This document shows, piece by piece, positions 53,956-62,994 of a stretch of 64,000 nt of DNA. The notes under the pieces are model-generated. The model was not told the origin of the DNA and did no database searches. It was given only the letters and a program-made list of their open reading frames with translations. This DNA is from Actinoplanes derwentensis (GTDB taxonomy: Bacteria; Actinomycetota; Actinomycetes; Mycobacteriales; Micromonosporaceae), in NCBI RefSeq assembly GCF_900104725.1, contig NZ_LT629758.1:7340001-7404000 (forward strand), in the 5' to 3' direction. Both the position numbers and the translations under genes were made by a program. Each line of letters opens with the position of its first letter. Position 1 is the first letter of the stretch.

Positions 53956-54630
53956 TCACACCGTGACGGAGGTGGACCTGGAAAGCCTCTCCAGGAACTC
54001 CTCCGGGCACTCCCGGAGATCGTCCAGACGACCGGCCGACAACGCCCGGTACGTCAGCGAAGCGGCTTCCTCCAGGTTGCGGGCCCGCTTGTGCGCGAGC
54101 TCGACGGAGTCACCCATCACCACGCAACCGTGCTGACTGAGCACCAGGCAGTCGGTGCCGTCGGCGGCCATCGCGGCGGTCAGGGCGGCCAGTTCGGTGG
54201 TGCCCGGCAGCCGGAACGGCACGGTGGACACCCGGCGCAGGTAGAAGGCGTGATCGGTGGTCACGATCCGGATGCGTTCGCCGAGAGCGTCCAGCAGCAA
54301 TGCCGTCTGCGGGTGCAGGTGCACCACGGCGTTCACGTCCGGTCTCGCCCGGTAGAGCGCGAGGTGCAGCGCCATTTCGCTGGTCGGTTCGATTCGCGGC
54401 GGGAGGACACTGCCGACGACGGCCGGGCCCCCGTCAGCGATCCGAACCGGTGCGAAGGTGTTGCGGCTGAGTCGATCCAGCCATGATCCACTTGCGGTGA
54501 TCCAGATGGCGTCCTCGCCGGGAATGCGGGCGGACAGATTGCCGCCCGATCCACACACGAGGCCCGCCTGCACCACGTCGTAACCAACATGCGCAAGCTG
54601 ATCACGCAGGTCACCGGGGACGTAGTTCAC
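53956..54630 (-). CDS. class II aldolase/adducin family protein
   Basis: A zinc-dependent sugar-phosphate aldolase or epimerase-like enzyme of 224 residues, related to fuculose-phosphate aldolase. GLVCGSGGNLSARIPGED is the phosphate/N-terminal motif. PPRIEPTSEMALHLALY carries the catalytic Glu, and NAVVHLHPQTALLLDAL the His-x-His zinc ligands; VLSQHGCVVMG supplies the third His. GTG 54630 has GAGGA upstream. Its substrate is unclear; it may be a fuculose-, ribulose- or methylthioribulose-phosphate enzyme. No kinase neighbours help. Confidence 0.87.
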   Translation of the reverse strand: MNYVPGDLRDQLAHVGYDVVQAGLVCGSGGNLSARIPGEDAIWITASGSWLDRLSRNTFAPVRIADGGPAVVGSVLPPRIEPTSEMALHLALYRARPDVNAVVHLHPQTALLLDALGERIRIVTTDHAFYLRRVSTVPFRLPGTTELAALTAAMAADGTDCLVLSQHGCVVMGDSVELAHKRARNLEEAASLTYRALSAGRLDDLRECPEEFLERLSRSTSVTV

Positions 54631-54729
54631 CCGTTCCTCCTCAGGTCCGCCGGCCGTCGCGGGGCCGGGGTCCTCCGCCTGGCGTCACGCCCCCATGGTC
54701 GGTGACGCCAGGCATTACCCAGTCTCGCT

Positions 54730-55107
54730 TCAGCGGGCCTTCTTGGTGGCCCGCTTCCGCGGCGGGGTCAGCAGGTCGGCGATGGTGGCGATGGCACTCG
54801 GCACCAGCCGGTAGTACGCCCACACACCCCGCTTCTCCCGCTCGAGCAGACCAGCTTCGGTAAGAATCCGAAGATGGTGACTAACGGTGGGCTGCGACAG
54901 CCCTAGGGGGGCCGTCAGGTCGCAGACGCACGCCTCACCGTCCGTTGCGGACTGAATGAGGCTCAGCAGCCGTAGCCGGGCCGGGTCGGCGAGCGCCTTC
55001 AGCACTCCCGCCAGGCGCTCAGCGTCAGCGCGTTCAATAGGCTCACCGGCAAGCGGCGAGATCTGAGGCATGGTCATTTCCGCCAACGCAGTTCCCACGA
55101 TCTCCAT
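54730..55107 (-). CDS. ArsR-family metal-sensing regulator
   Basis: A repressor of about 125 residues. The winged helix runs VLKALADPARLRLLSLIQ, LTAPLGLSQPTVSHHLRILTEAGLLEREKRGVWAYYRL. The Cys-Val-Cys in GEACVCDLTAP on helix alpha-3 is the site used by ArsR/SmtB proteins to sense As, Cd, Pb or similar. The C-terminus is Lys/Arg-rich (PPRKRATKKAR). The start is uncertain: ATG 55107 has GGAAGG too close, so ATG 55077 is possible. No metal efflux gene is adjacent, so its target lies elsewhere. Confidence 0.87.
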   Translation of the reverse strand: MEIVGTALAEMTMPQISPLAGEPIERADAERLAGVLKALADPARLRLLSLIQSATDGEACVCDLTAPLGLSQPTVSHHLRILTEAGLLEREKRGVWAYYRLVPSAIATIADLLTPPRKRATKKAR

Positions 55108-55157
55108 CCTTCCACCAACTGCATCGATTCTCCTGCATGTCAGCAGGAACGAACCGG

Positions 55158-55532
55158 CTAACTTTCAGGCCGTAAGGCCGACATCGATCGCCGAGACGGC
55201 CACCCGAACACCCTCATCGGGTCCACCGAACGTGCAACGACGACTTCGGTCTCTGCCTCCTGCAACGCCTCAGTCGCCATCTGGTCGCTACCCATCCGTG
55301 TCGAGCTCTCGATCCCCGTCTCCGGGGTGAGACCGGCCACATTGCCAATTCGTCGATTCTTTCGAACCACCGATCCCCGACGATGGCTCAGCACGGAACG
55401 CGTCGAGACCATCACGCCACACTGCGCGATCATCAGTTCGCCGCACACCCCACGACCCGATGAAAGCACGACGCCACGCTGCGCGACGGACAATTCAGTG
55501 ATGAATTTACCCAGGTCGTGCCGTGCTTCCAT
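55158..55532 (-). CDS. possible small hypothetical gene
   Basis: An open frame of 124 residues between the ArsR gene and a gene-poor stretch. Its codon use is less GC3-biased than neighbours, and the sequence (MEARHDLGKFITELSVAQRG...) shows no known motif or compositional signal. No ribosome site is obvious. It could be a spurious frame in an intergenic region; listed for completeness. Confidence 0.25.
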   Translation of the reverse strand: MEARHDLGKFITELSVAQRGVVLSSGRGVCGELMIAQCGVMVSTRSVLSHRRGSVVRKNRRIGNVAGLTPETGIESSTRMGSDQMATEALQEAETEVVVARSVDPMRVFGWPSRRSMSALRPES

Positions 55533-55904
55533 GACATCGAGCGTACTGGCTGTACAAAAACCGGAATCTTTCGCCCCGCCAGGGCGGAACGGAACTATTG
55601 ACGCACGGCTTTGCCCAACTCTGTAAAGAAACTTTACCGATCCCCCGGTCGGTAGCGACCCATCTTCGGACCATAGACGCTGCTCAAAGCAGGTAATGCC
55701 CGAAGGTTACCCGCGCCATGCTCAGGATCACCTGGTAGGTGCGCTGTGAAGAGGCTGTGAACCGGCCCAATGACGTTTGTCCGTACGGGGTGAAAACACC
55801 CACCGTACGGCCGATCTCGATCTATCCGGACAGCCGATCGAGTGACACCGGCAGAAACGCACCGTACCCGTTCGAGTGACCCACAGTCGTCGATACGGAA
55901 CCGC
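55533..55904. other. gene-poor region with two palindromes
   Basis: About 370 bases without a convincing gene. It holds GTAAAG-AAA-CTTTAC at 55623-55637, a perfect 6-bp dyad that may be an operator. It also holds the hairpin at 55781-55810 listed separately. The rest is ordinary GC-rich sequence. Confidence 0.6.
55781..55810 (-). terminator. candidate terminator after the membrane protein gene at 55905
   Basis: CCGTACGG-GGTG, loop AAAA, CACC-CA-CCGTACGG; downstream leftward is AAACGTCATT. Also an interrupted palindrome of CCGTACGG, so an operator is an alternative. Confidence 0.5.
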
Positions 55905-56633
55905 TCACTCGCCCGGTCGTGACCAGTACTCGTCTTCCGGACCCGGCGCGGACTTCGGCAGAACCGCCGGATCTGAGAACTGATCGGGTTCGAACTCGTC
56001 AGTAACAAAAGGCTTCGTTTGTGGGGCAGCCCACTCCGACGGGCTCGGCGATGCCACGAATTGGCTCGACGGCACAAAACTCGGCACGGCTCCGAAATAA
56101 TCTCGCGGCGCCGCCAGTAGAAGCGCTCCCACGACGAGGTAACCCACCACCTGGGCAATGGCCACCGCGAAGTTCAGCGTGATCCACCCGGACGGGTAAG
56201 CCTGATCCAACGCCTCGCCGATCGAGCCGGCCACCGCGTCACCGGCCCGCTGAGCGGCGAGAACACCCAGAGTCCCGAACCCGGTCACCAGGCCGAGGCC
56301 GCACACGCCCACCGAGATCAGGCGGGCCAGCCGGCTACCCCGGCGCAGCGCGGCGCCGAGCACCACGAAAAGGGCGACGAAGAGCAGGGCCAGCACCGGA
56401 GCCAACGCTCCGACCAGCCAGATCACGGTGATGTAGTTCTCCGCCGCGCTCGAACCCGAGGTGGCGTCACGAAACCGGCTCACCACACCGGGAGTGACCG
56501 CGATCATGCTGATCGCATAGGTCAGGCCGGCGGCGGCCATGGCCCAGAGCAGGGCGACCGCGGTCGTCACGGCAGCCGGGCGGCCGGCAGTGGACGGCAC
56601 CGCGACAGGCGTCGGCTGGACGGCGTACGACAT
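55905..56633 (-). CDS. four-helix membrane protein with acidic tail
   Basis: A 242-residue hypothetical protein. About four membrane helices lie at 25-50, 70-95, 108-130 and 150-175 (for example AVALLWAMAAAGLTYAISMI, ITVIWLVGALAPVLALLFVALFVVLG). The C-terminal 65 residues are Pro/Ser/Glu-rich and end PGPEDEYWSRPGE. ATG 56633 has GGGAGCC ten bases upstream. It resembles the next upstream gene in plan (tetraspan plus proline-rich tail) and probably forms a pair. Function unknown. Confidence 0.7.
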   Translation of the reverse strand: MSYAVQPTPVAVPSTAGRPAAVTTAVALLWAMAAAGLTYAISMIAVTPGVVSRFRDATSGSSAAENYITVIWLVGALAPVLALLFVALFVVLGAALRRGSRLARLISVGVCGLGLVTGFGTLGVLAAQRAGDAVAGSIGEALDQAYPSGWITLNFAVAIAQVVGYLVVGALLLAAPRDYFGAVPSFVPSSQFVASPSPSEWAAPQTKPFVTDEFEPDQFSDPAVLPKSAPGPEDEYWSRPGE

Positions 56634-56732
56634 CGATGGCTCCCGCGGGTTCGGCTGGCAAGAACCTATCGCGTACCGACCGATGAGGTGGCCGGACCGG
56701 TCCACCTCATCGGTGGACCGGTCCGAAATCGA

Positions 56733-58016
56733 TCAGGCAGAACGCCCCGGCTCCCCGTCAGCGGACGGCGAGGCCGGCGGAGCGGCAGGCGGCGAGGCCG
56801 GCGGAGCGGCGGGCGGTGAGCCGGGCGACGAATCCGGCGGGGTGGGCGACGGGGCCGCCCACGGGTCACTGGCCGGCTCTGGAGAGAACGGCGCGGCTGG
56901 AGAGGACGGCACAGCAGGCGGGGCCGAGGTCGGGGCCGGCGGGGCGAACGGCGACGGAGTAGCCGGGAACGGCTCCTGCGGAGACGCCCACGGGTCGCTG
57001 GTCTGCTCGGACGACGGTGCCCACGGGTCGCTGGTCGGCTCCGGCGAGGAGGTCCCGGAGGAGGCCCCGGGGACGGGAGTACCGGCCTGACCCGGGTAGT
57101 GCGGCAGTCCCGGCGCGGGCTCGCCCGGCCGGCCGTACTGCTCAGGCGTGCCGAGGTGACTTGGCTGGCCCGGGTACGGCGGCGGGTAGGTCGGCTGGCC
57201 ATAGGGACTCGGGTAGCCGGCCTGAGGCGCCGGATGACCGGCCTGGGCCGGGTAACCGGGCTGCCCCGTCGGGTAACCGGGGTATCCGGCCTGAGGGGCG
57301 GAGTAACCAGGCTGTCCAGACTGAGGCGCCGGATAGCCGGGCTGTCCAGGCTGAGGCGCCGGGTAACCACCCTGCGGCGTCGGATAACCGGGCTGCATCG
57401 GGTAACCGGGCTGGCCGGGATACTGCGGGTAGGGCATCGCCGGGTTCCACGCCACCGGACGGCGGAACCACACGTTCGAGGCCGGCAGCGCCAGCAGGAT
57501 GAGCGCGCCGACCAGAGCCAGGACGATCACCACGGAGATGCCGGTGCTGGCGGATTCGTACCAGCCGGGAAGGGAACTGGCGAGTTGCGCGTCGATCTGT
57601 TCCTGGCTGAGGCCACCGGAGTCGGCCCCGCCGGCCAGGGTCCCGGCCGCCGTGCCACCCAGGCCGATCGAGTTGCAGCACAGGCCGAGCCCACCGAAGA
57701 CCCAGGTGGTGACCCGTGACCCGTTCTTGCCGAGGTTGTTGAAGACGGCCAGCACGACGAGCACGATCGCGATCAGCGCGTAGATGATCGCGGTACCGGC
57801 CAGCACGAAGCCGATGACCGATTCCAGATCGCTGCCGAGTTCTTCGGCGTCGGCCGATCCCTGGTACGCGTCGGCGACCGCGCCCCTGATCGACAGCACT
57901 GTCACCGCGCTCACGAGCTGCATGGCGGCGACCACGAATAACAAGATCGATGAGAAAGTCACCGTCATCGGCCGGCTCGGGGCCGAGTCGGGGACCTGAT
58001 ATGTCGGTACGGTCAC
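56733..58016 (-). CDS. membrane protein with long proline-rich tail
   Basis: A 427-residue hypothetical protein. Four helices occupy roughly 18-42, 65-92, 100-125 and 158-180 ([34 protein letters not shown]). The C-terminal 230 residues begin [20 protein letters not shown] and repeat GYPAPQ/GQPGYP, then run to Pro/Ala/Ser. GTG 58016 was preferred over ATG 58028 because GGAGGG lies about five bases before it. Such tails are common in actinobacterial membrane proteins and may bind SH3-like or polar-growth factors. Likely operon or paralogue partner of the gene at 55905. Confidence 0.72.
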   Translation of the reverse strand: MTVPTYQVPDSAPSRPMTVTFSSILLFVVAAMQLVSAVTVLSIRGAVADAYQGSADAEELGSDLESVIGFVLAGTAIIYALIAIVLVVLAVFNNLGKNGSRVTTWVFGGLGLCCNSIGLGGTAAGTLAGGADSGGLSQEQIDAQLASSLPGWYESASTGISVVIVLALVGALILLALPASNVWFRRPVAWNPAMPYPQYPGQPGYPMQPGYPTPQGGYPAPQPGQPGYPAPQSGQPGYSAPQAGYPGYPTGQPGYPAQAGHPAPQAGYPSPYGQPTYPPPYPGQPSHLGTPEQYGRPGEPAPGLPHYPGQAGTPVPGASSGTSSPEPTSDPWAPSSEQTSDPWASPQEPFPATPSPFAPPAPTSAPPAVPSSPAAPFSPEPASDPWAAPSPTPPDSSPGSPPAAPPASPPAAPPASPSADGEPGRSA

Positions 58017-58028
58017 AGTGCCCTCCAT

Positions 58029-58362
58029 TGGATCAATTCACGGTATCCGCCGGACGCCAGATCCCGCGACCGAGCCTCACGGTCGGCGACGATGTGGAAA
58101 CATCGGGCAGCGATGACCCCAAATGACCGCAAAACGTCGCCCGTTCGGGTGGCGCCACGCTGGACGGCGGCCCCTAAACTTCGATACGTGGCGCCTACCT
58201 GGAAGCAGCTAGCTCCAGAGGCACGCCGTGCCCGCACGAGTCGCCCGCCCCGCGCACACGGATCCGGGGCCGAGGCAGACCGGCAGACGGCGCCACTCCG
58301 ATTGCGCAGGCCGCGTGACCACACCGCGGCCGCCACAGACCTGACAAGGACCGGTGAGTCCC
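58029..58362. other. 334-base region without a gene
   Basis: No credible reading frame. GTGGCGCCAC at 58149-58158 is a perfect palindrome and GTGGCGCCTAC follows at 58188-58198, a near repeat 39 bases on. Together they may be an operator for the small gene at 58363 or the membrane protein gene to the left. Confidence 0.5.
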
Positions 58363-58539
58363 ATGCCCCACGCCGACACGCTCGACGTCTTGCACCATGA
58401 CGACACCAGGACGCGCTTCACCGACGTCCGGTACGAACTCCACCGCAACGGCATCAGAATCTGGTCCGCGGAAGGCGAGCACGCTTTCACGGACGTCCTG
58501 ATGACACAGGCTTACCTGCAGCGGGAGTCGGACAAGTAA
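58363..58539 (+). CDS. small hypothetical protein
   Basis: A 58-residue protein (MPHADTLDVLHHDDTRTRFTD...AYLQRESDK). It looks like a short beta-alpha protein with His/Asp-rich N-terminus, no signal or membrane helix. ATG 58363 was chosen; a GTG at 58354 has AAGGA too near. A strong terminator follows five bases after the stop, supporting a real, independently transcribed gene. No family recognised. Confidence 0.6.
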   Translation: MPHADTLDVLHHDDTRTRFTDVRYELHRNGIRIWSAEGEHAFTDVLMTQAYLQRESDK

Positions 58540-58543
58540 GAAA

Positions 58544-58573
58544 AAAAAGGGGGGCCGAGAGGCCCCCCTTTTT
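58544..58573. terminator. bidirectional terminator before clpB
   Basis: AAAAAGGGGGGCC, loop GAGA, GGCCCCCCTTTTT: a classic A/T-flanked stem that ends the small gene on the right and clpB on the left. Confidence 0.92.
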
Positions 58574-58585
58574 CATGAGCGAAAG

Positions 58586-61171
58586 TCAGCGCCGGAAGAC
58601 CGTCAGGCCGTCCTTGGTGTCCCGCAGGTCGGCCACCACCGTGTCGCCGTCCTGGATCTCACCGCCGAGCAGCGCCTTGGCCAGCAGGTCACCGATCGAC
58701 GACTGGATCAGCCGGCGCAACGGCCGGGCGCCATAGATCGGGTCGTAACCGTGCTCGCCCAGCCACCCCACCGCGGCCGGGGCAACCTCCAGGACCAGCC
58801 GCCGCTCGGCGAGCCGGCTCCGCAGCCGGGCCAGCTGGATGTCGACGATCGCGGTCAGGTCGCCCTTGGTGAGAGCGTGGAAGACCACGATGTCGTCGAG
58901 CCGGTTCAGGAACTCGGGTTTGAAGTGCGCCCGGACCGCGGCCAGCACCTCGTCGTGACGCTCCTCGTCACTCATCGTGAAATCGGCGGTCGACGAGCCC
59001 AGGTTCGACGTGAGCACCAGGATCGCGTTCCGGAAGTCGACCGTCCGGCCCTGTCCGTCGGTGAGCCGCCCGTCGTCGAGCACCTGCAGCAGCACGTCGA
59101 AGACGTCCGGGTGGGCTTTCTCCACCTCGTCGAGAAGCACCACGCTGTACGGCCGGCGGCGCACCGCCTCGGTGAGCTGGCCGCCCTCCTCGTAGCCGAC
59201 GTAACCGGGCGGGGCACCGACCAGGCGGGACACCGAGTGTTTCTCGCCGTACTCGCTCATGTCGATGCGGACCATCGCCCGCTCGTCGTCGAAGAGGAAC
59301 CCGGCCAGGGCTTTCACTAGCTCGGTCTTGCCGACACCGGTCGGGCCGAGGAAGAGGAAGCTGCCGGTCGGCCGGTCCGGGTCGGCGATGCCCGCACGGG
59401 CCCGGCGGACCGCGCCGGAGACCGCGGCGATCGCCTCGCGCTGGCCGATCACCTTGGCCGCCAGGGATTCCTCCATGCGCAGCAGCTTGGTGGTCTCGCC
59501 CTCCATCATCCGGCCGGCCGGGATCCCGGTCCACGAGGAGACGACCTCGGCGATGTCGTCGGCGCCCACCTCTTCCTTGACCATCGGCGGCTCGGCGTGC
59601 TCCTCCTCGGTCTCGGAGGCTGCCTCGATCTCCTTCTCCAGCGCCGGGATCACCTCGTAGAGCAGGCGGGAGGCTTGAAGCAGGTCGCCGTCGCGCTGGG
59701 CCCGCTCCTGGCCCGCCCGCGCCTCGTCGAGCTGTTTCTTCAGCTCACCGACCCGGTTCAGCCCGCCGCGCTCGCGCTCCCATCGGGCGTTGAGCGCGGT
59801 CAGCTCCTCCTCGCGGTCGGCCAGGTCGGCGATCAGGCGCTCCAGCCGGGCCCGGGACGCCGGGTCGGTCTCCTTCTCCAGAGCGAGCCGCTCCACCCGC
59901 ATCCGGTCGACCTGACGCTGGAGCTGGTCCAGCTCGACCGGGCGGGAGTCGATCTCCATGCGCAGCCGGGAGGCGGCCTCGTCGATCAGGTCGATCGCCT
60001 TGTCCGGCAGGAAACGGTCACTGATGTAGCGGTCGGAGAGACTGGCCGCCGCGACCAGCGCCGCGTCGGTGATCTGCACCCGGTGGTGGGCCTCGTAACG
60101 GCCCTTGAGCCCGCGCAGGATGCCGATGGTGTCCTCGACCGTCGGCTCGCCGACGACAACCGGCTGGAAACGCCGCTCCAGGGCCGGGTCCTTCTCGATG
60201 TGCTCGCGGTACTCGTCCAGCGTCGTCGCGCCGACCATCCGCAGCTCACCGCGGGCCAGCATCGGCTTGAGCATGTTGCCGGCGTCCATCGAGCCCTCGC
60301 CCTTGCCGGCGCCGACGACCGTGTGCAACTCGTCGAGGAACGTCACGACCTGCCCGTTGGAGCCGCGGATCTCCTCCAGCACGCTCTTGAGCCGCTCCTC
60401 GAACTGGCCGCGGTACTGTGCGCCGGCGACCATCGCGCCGAGGTCGAGCGAGACCAGTTTCTTGTCGCGCAGCGTCTCCGGCACGTCGCCGGCCACGATC
60501 CGCTGGGCCAGTCCTTCGACGATCGCGGTCTTGCCGACACCGGGTTCACCGATCAGGACCGGATTGTTCTTGGTACGCCGGGAGAGGACCTGCACCACGC
60601 GGCGGATCTCGGCGTCCCGTCCGATCACCGGGTCGATCTTGCCGTCCCGGGCCAGGGCGGTGAGGTCGACGCTGTACTTCTCCAGGGCCTTGTAGGTCTG
60701 CTCGGGATCGGCGTTGGTGACCCGCCGCTCCCCGCCGCGGACCTGCGGGAACGCGCCGACCAGCGCCTCCTCGGTGGCGCCGGCGTCGGTCAGCACCGCC
60801 GAGACCGCGCCGCCCACCCGGGCCAGGCCGGCCAGGAGGTGCTCGGTCGACACATACTCATCGCCGAGCGGCTTGGCGATGAGGTCGGCCGAGCCGATCG
60901 CGTTGACGAACTCGCGGGACAGACTCGGCTCGGCGGTGCTGGCGCCGCGTGCGGAGGGCAGTTGCTCGATCGCGCGGACCGCGGCGCGGCGGATGTCGGC
61001 CGGGTTGGCGCCGACCGCGCGCAGCAGCGCGGTGGCGGTGGAGCCGCCGGTGTCGAGCAGCGACTGAAGCATGTGCCAGGGCTCGACCGTGGCGTGCCCA
61101 CGGCGGCCGGCGTCGGCGACCGCGGAGGTGATCACTTCGCGGCTCTTGGTGGTCAAGCGTTCGGTACTCAT
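58586..61171 (-). CDS. clpB: ATP-dependent disaggregase ClpB
   Basis: Hsp100 chaperone of 861 residues that threads aggregated proteins through its hexameric pore with DnaK. N-domain residues 1-145 start [24 protein letters not shown]1 has Walker [14 protein letters not shown] and pore loop [10 protein letters not shown]. The M domain (about 400-530, coiled coil [20 protein letters not shown]) distinguishes ClpB from ClpC. NBD2 has [14 protein letters not shown] and [16 protein letters not shown] 61171 has GGGGAG upstream. Upstream is a HAIR operator, so it is heat-inducible through HspR. Confidence 0.97.
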   Translation of the reverse strand: MSTERLTTKSREVITSAVADAGRRGHATVEPWHMLQSLLDTGGSTATALLRAVGANPADIRRAAVRAIEQLPSARGASTAEPSLSREFVNAIGSADLIAKPLGDEYVSTEHLLAGLARVGGAVSAVLTDAGATEEALVGAFPQVRGGERRVTNADPEQTYKALEKYSVDLTALARDGKIDPVIGRDAEIRRVVQVLSRRTKNNPVLIGEPGVGKTAIVEGLAQRIVAGDVPETLRDKKLVSLDLGAMVAGAQYRGQFEERLKSVLEEIRGSNGQVVTFLDELHTVVGAGKGEGSMDAGNMLKPMLARGELRMVGATTLDEYREHIEKDPALERRFQPVVVGEPTVEDTIGILRGLKGRYEAHHRVQITDAALVAAASLSDRYISDRFLPDKAIDLIDEAASRLRMEIDSRPVELDQLQRQVDRMRVERLALEKETDPASRARLERLIADLADREEELTALNARWERERGGLNRVGELKKQLDEARAGQERAQRDGDLLQASRLLYEVIPALEKEIEAASETEEEHAEPPMVKEEVGADDIAEVVSSWTGIPAGRMMEGETTKLLRMEESLAAKVIGQREAIAAVSGAVRRARAGIADPDRPTGSFLFLGPTGVGKTELVKALAGFLFDDERAMVRIDMSEYGEKHSVSRLVGAPPGYVGYEEGGQLTEAVRRRPYSVVLLDEVEKAHPDVFDVLLQVLDDGRLTDGQGRTVDFRNAILVLTSNLGSSTADFTMSDEERHDEVLAAVRAHFKPEFLNRLDDIVVFHALTKGDLTAIVDIQLARLRSRLAERRLVLEVAPAAVGWLGEHGYDPIYGARPLRRLIQSSIGDLLAKALLGGEIQDGDTVVADLRDTKDGLTVFRR

Positions 61172-61198
61172 GGACTCCCCTGCAGCCAACCCGACAGA

Positions 61199-61247
61199 CT
61201 TGAGCGTAGCGCGCTCAACTTTACCGCGTCGCGTCGAGCCGCCGTAA
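61199..61247 (-). promoter_or_regulatory. clpB promoter with HAIR (HspR) operator
   Basis: CTTGAGC-N7-GCTCAAC at 61199-61219 matches the HspR-associated inverted repeat CTTGAGT-N7-ACTCAAG in 11 of 14 arm positions. The minus-strand promoter TTACGG (61247-61242), 18-base spacer, TAAAGT (61223-61218) lies directly upstream and overlaps it by two bases. HspR would block initiation; heat releases it. The hspR gene itself is not in the window. Confidence 0.7.
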
Positions 61248-61257
61248 CGTACGCATC

Positions 61258-62484
61258 GTGAAGGTGTTCTCCGCCTCGTCCCGTCGCCTTCTTCCTCTCA
61301 GCCTGGTCTTTCTCACCTCCGGTGTGGCGACCGCGGTGGTCGGGCCGTTCCTCGGGCTGTTCCTCAGCACCGCGGTGCACGCCGATCCGATCCAGACCAC
61401 GGTCTTCATGGTCGTCGCGGCGCTCTCCGGTGTCACGGTGTCGTCGTACATCGGCCGGATCTCCGACCGCTGGCCGATCCGGCGCACGCTGCTGATCGCC
61501 GCCGCGCTGGCCGGCTTCGCGTCCAGCGGCCTGACCGCCGTCATCAGGGACTACTGGATCCTGCTCGCGGTCACCGCGACTGTCACCGCCGCCGCCGGAG
61601 CGCTTTACCCCCAATCTTTTGCGTACGCCCGGCAGGTCCTGCAACATGACGACCCGAAACGGGCGGCCATGGGGATCAGCACGCTGCGCACCGTCTTCTC
61701 GGTCGCCTGGGTGGGTGGCCCGTCGCTCGCGGCGTTCCTGCTGGACGTCGGCGACTTCCGCCACGTCTACGGCGCGGCCGCGATCCTCTACCTGGCCGCC
61801 GCCCTGGGTATCGCCCGGTTCCTGCCCGCGCTCGACACTCCGGCCGAGCCCCGGAAGACGCCCACCGCGGAGAAGGCGGAGCGGGTGCCCCAGGTCCTCT
61901 GGGTGATCCTGTCCGGCTTCGCCCTGCTCCAGACCACGATGAACCTGAATGGCCAGGCCCTGCCGCTGTACCTCGGCACCGAACTGAACGGCACGATCCG
62001 CGACGCCGGCCTGATCTTCGGGTTGTGCGCGTTCCTGGAGATCCCGCTGATGCTCGGCTTCGGCATGCTCTCCAGCCGGATCCCGCTGCGCCCGATCATC
62101 CTGGCCGGCACCGTCTGTTCGGTGGCCTACTACTCGGTCGCCGCCACCGCGTCCTCGGTGTGGGTGCTGGCCGTGGGCCAGATCCTCAACGCGATCTTCA
62201 TCGCCGCGACGTCCGGCCTCGGCATCTCCTACGTGCAGGACATGATGCCGCGCTCGCCGGGCCGGGCCACCACGCTGTTCACCAACTGCTTCCCGATCGG
62301 GCTGGTGATGGCCGCCCCGCTCTTCGGGCTCGCCCAGGAGTACGGCTTCCGGCTCGCCTTCGCCATCAACCTGGGTCTCAGCGTGCTCGGCCTGCTGCTG
62401 TTGATCGTGGCCCGGCCCCGGGTGACGGCGCCGAATCCAGCACTTCGTCCGGTTGCCGACGTGACAGGACCGACTGAGGGCTAA
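61258..62484 (+). CDS. MFS transporter (sugar-efflux-like)
   Basis: A 408-residue twelve-helix transporter. LVFLTSGVATAVVGPFLGLFLSTAVHADPIQTTVFM and the motif YIGRISDRWPIRRTL resemble the SET sugar-efflux group; the central loop (LDTPAEPRKTPTAEKAERVPQVLW) separates the two halves. Helices 7-12 include ALYLGTEL-type (ALPLYLGTELNGTIRDAG) segments. GTG 61258 is nearly leaderless and divergent from clpB across 86 bases holding the HAIR site. Substrate unknown. Confidence 0.85.
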   Translation: MKVFSASSRRLLPLSLVFLTSGVATAVVGPFLGLFLSTAVHADPIQTTVFMVVAALSGVTVSSYIGRISDRWPIRRTLLIAAALAGFASSGLTAVIRDYWILLAVTATVTAAAGALYPQSFAYARQVLQHDDPKRAAMGISTLRTVFSVAWVGGPSLAAFLLDVGDFRHVYGAAAILYLAAALGIARFLPALDTPAEPRKTPTAEKAERVPQVLWVILSGFALLQTTMNLNGQALPLYLGTELNGTIRDAGLIFGLCAFLEIPLMLGFGMLSSRIPLRPIILAGTVCSVAYYSVAATASSVWVLAVGQILNAIFIAATSGLGISYVQDMMPRSPGRATTLFTNCFPIGLVMAAPLFGLAQEYGFRLAFAINLGLSVLGLLLLIVARPRVTAPNPALRPVADVTGPTEG

Positions 62485-62494
62485 CGTAGAGATC

Positions 62495-62989
62495 GTGCGC
62501 GTACGGGTGGAACGAACTCCTCTGCCGGGTATCGGCGTCCGCCATGACCTGGTGACCTCGTCAGGCCGGACCGTCGGGGTGGTGTCCCATCGCAACGGCC
62601 GCCGTGACCTGGTGCTCTACGACGTGGACGACCCGGACTCCAGTCTGGCCTCCATCCCGCTCACCGACGACGAGGCGGAGGCCCTGGCCGACGTGCTCGG
62701 CGCCTCGCTGATGCTGGGACAGCTCGCGGGTCTGCGCCAGCAGGCGGCGGGGCTGCTGACCGAGCAGATCGCGCTGCCCGCTGGTTCCCCGTTCGTGGGC
62801 CGGCTTCTGGGCGACACCCAGGCACGCAGCCGCACCACGTCCTCCATCGTGGCCGTGCTCCGCGAGCGGGAGGTGATCGCGTCGCCTGGGCCGGAGTTCC
62901 GGTTCGACGCGAACGACGTGGTGGTGGCGGTCGGTACCCGCCAGGGCCTGGACGGCGTCACCGCCATCCTGGCCGGCGACGACGGCTGA
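62495..62989 (+). CDS. TrkA-C domain regulatory subunit of a cation/proton antiporter
   Basis: A 164-residue cytoplasmic subunit, KhtT-like. The C-terminal RCK_C/TrkA-C fold reads LPAGSPFVGRLLGDTQARSRTTSSIVAVLREREVIASPGPEFRFDANDVVVAVGTRQGLD. The N-terminal half (LPGIGVRHDLVTSSGRTVGVVSHRNGRRDLVLYD) is the usual companion domain. GTG 62495 follows the MFS gene by ten bases, and its stop is five bases before the antiporter start. In the family it gates K+ or Na+ efflux through the partner, sensing a nucleotide or pH. Confidence 0.9.
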   Translation: MRVRVERTPLPGIGVRHDLVTSSGRTVGVVSHRNGRRDLVLYDVDDPDSSLASIPLTDDEAEALADVLGASLMLGQLAGLRQQAAGLLTEQIALPAGSPFVGRLLGDTQARSRTTSSIVAVLREREVIASPGPEFRFDANDVVVAVGTRQGLDGVTAILAGDDG

Positions 62990-62994
62990 GTGCC

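Noticed and set aside
54730..55107. Arsenic resistance operon
   Set aside because: Only the ArsR-type sensor is present; neighbours are an aldolase and a gene-poor stretch, with no ArsB, ArsC or ACR3.
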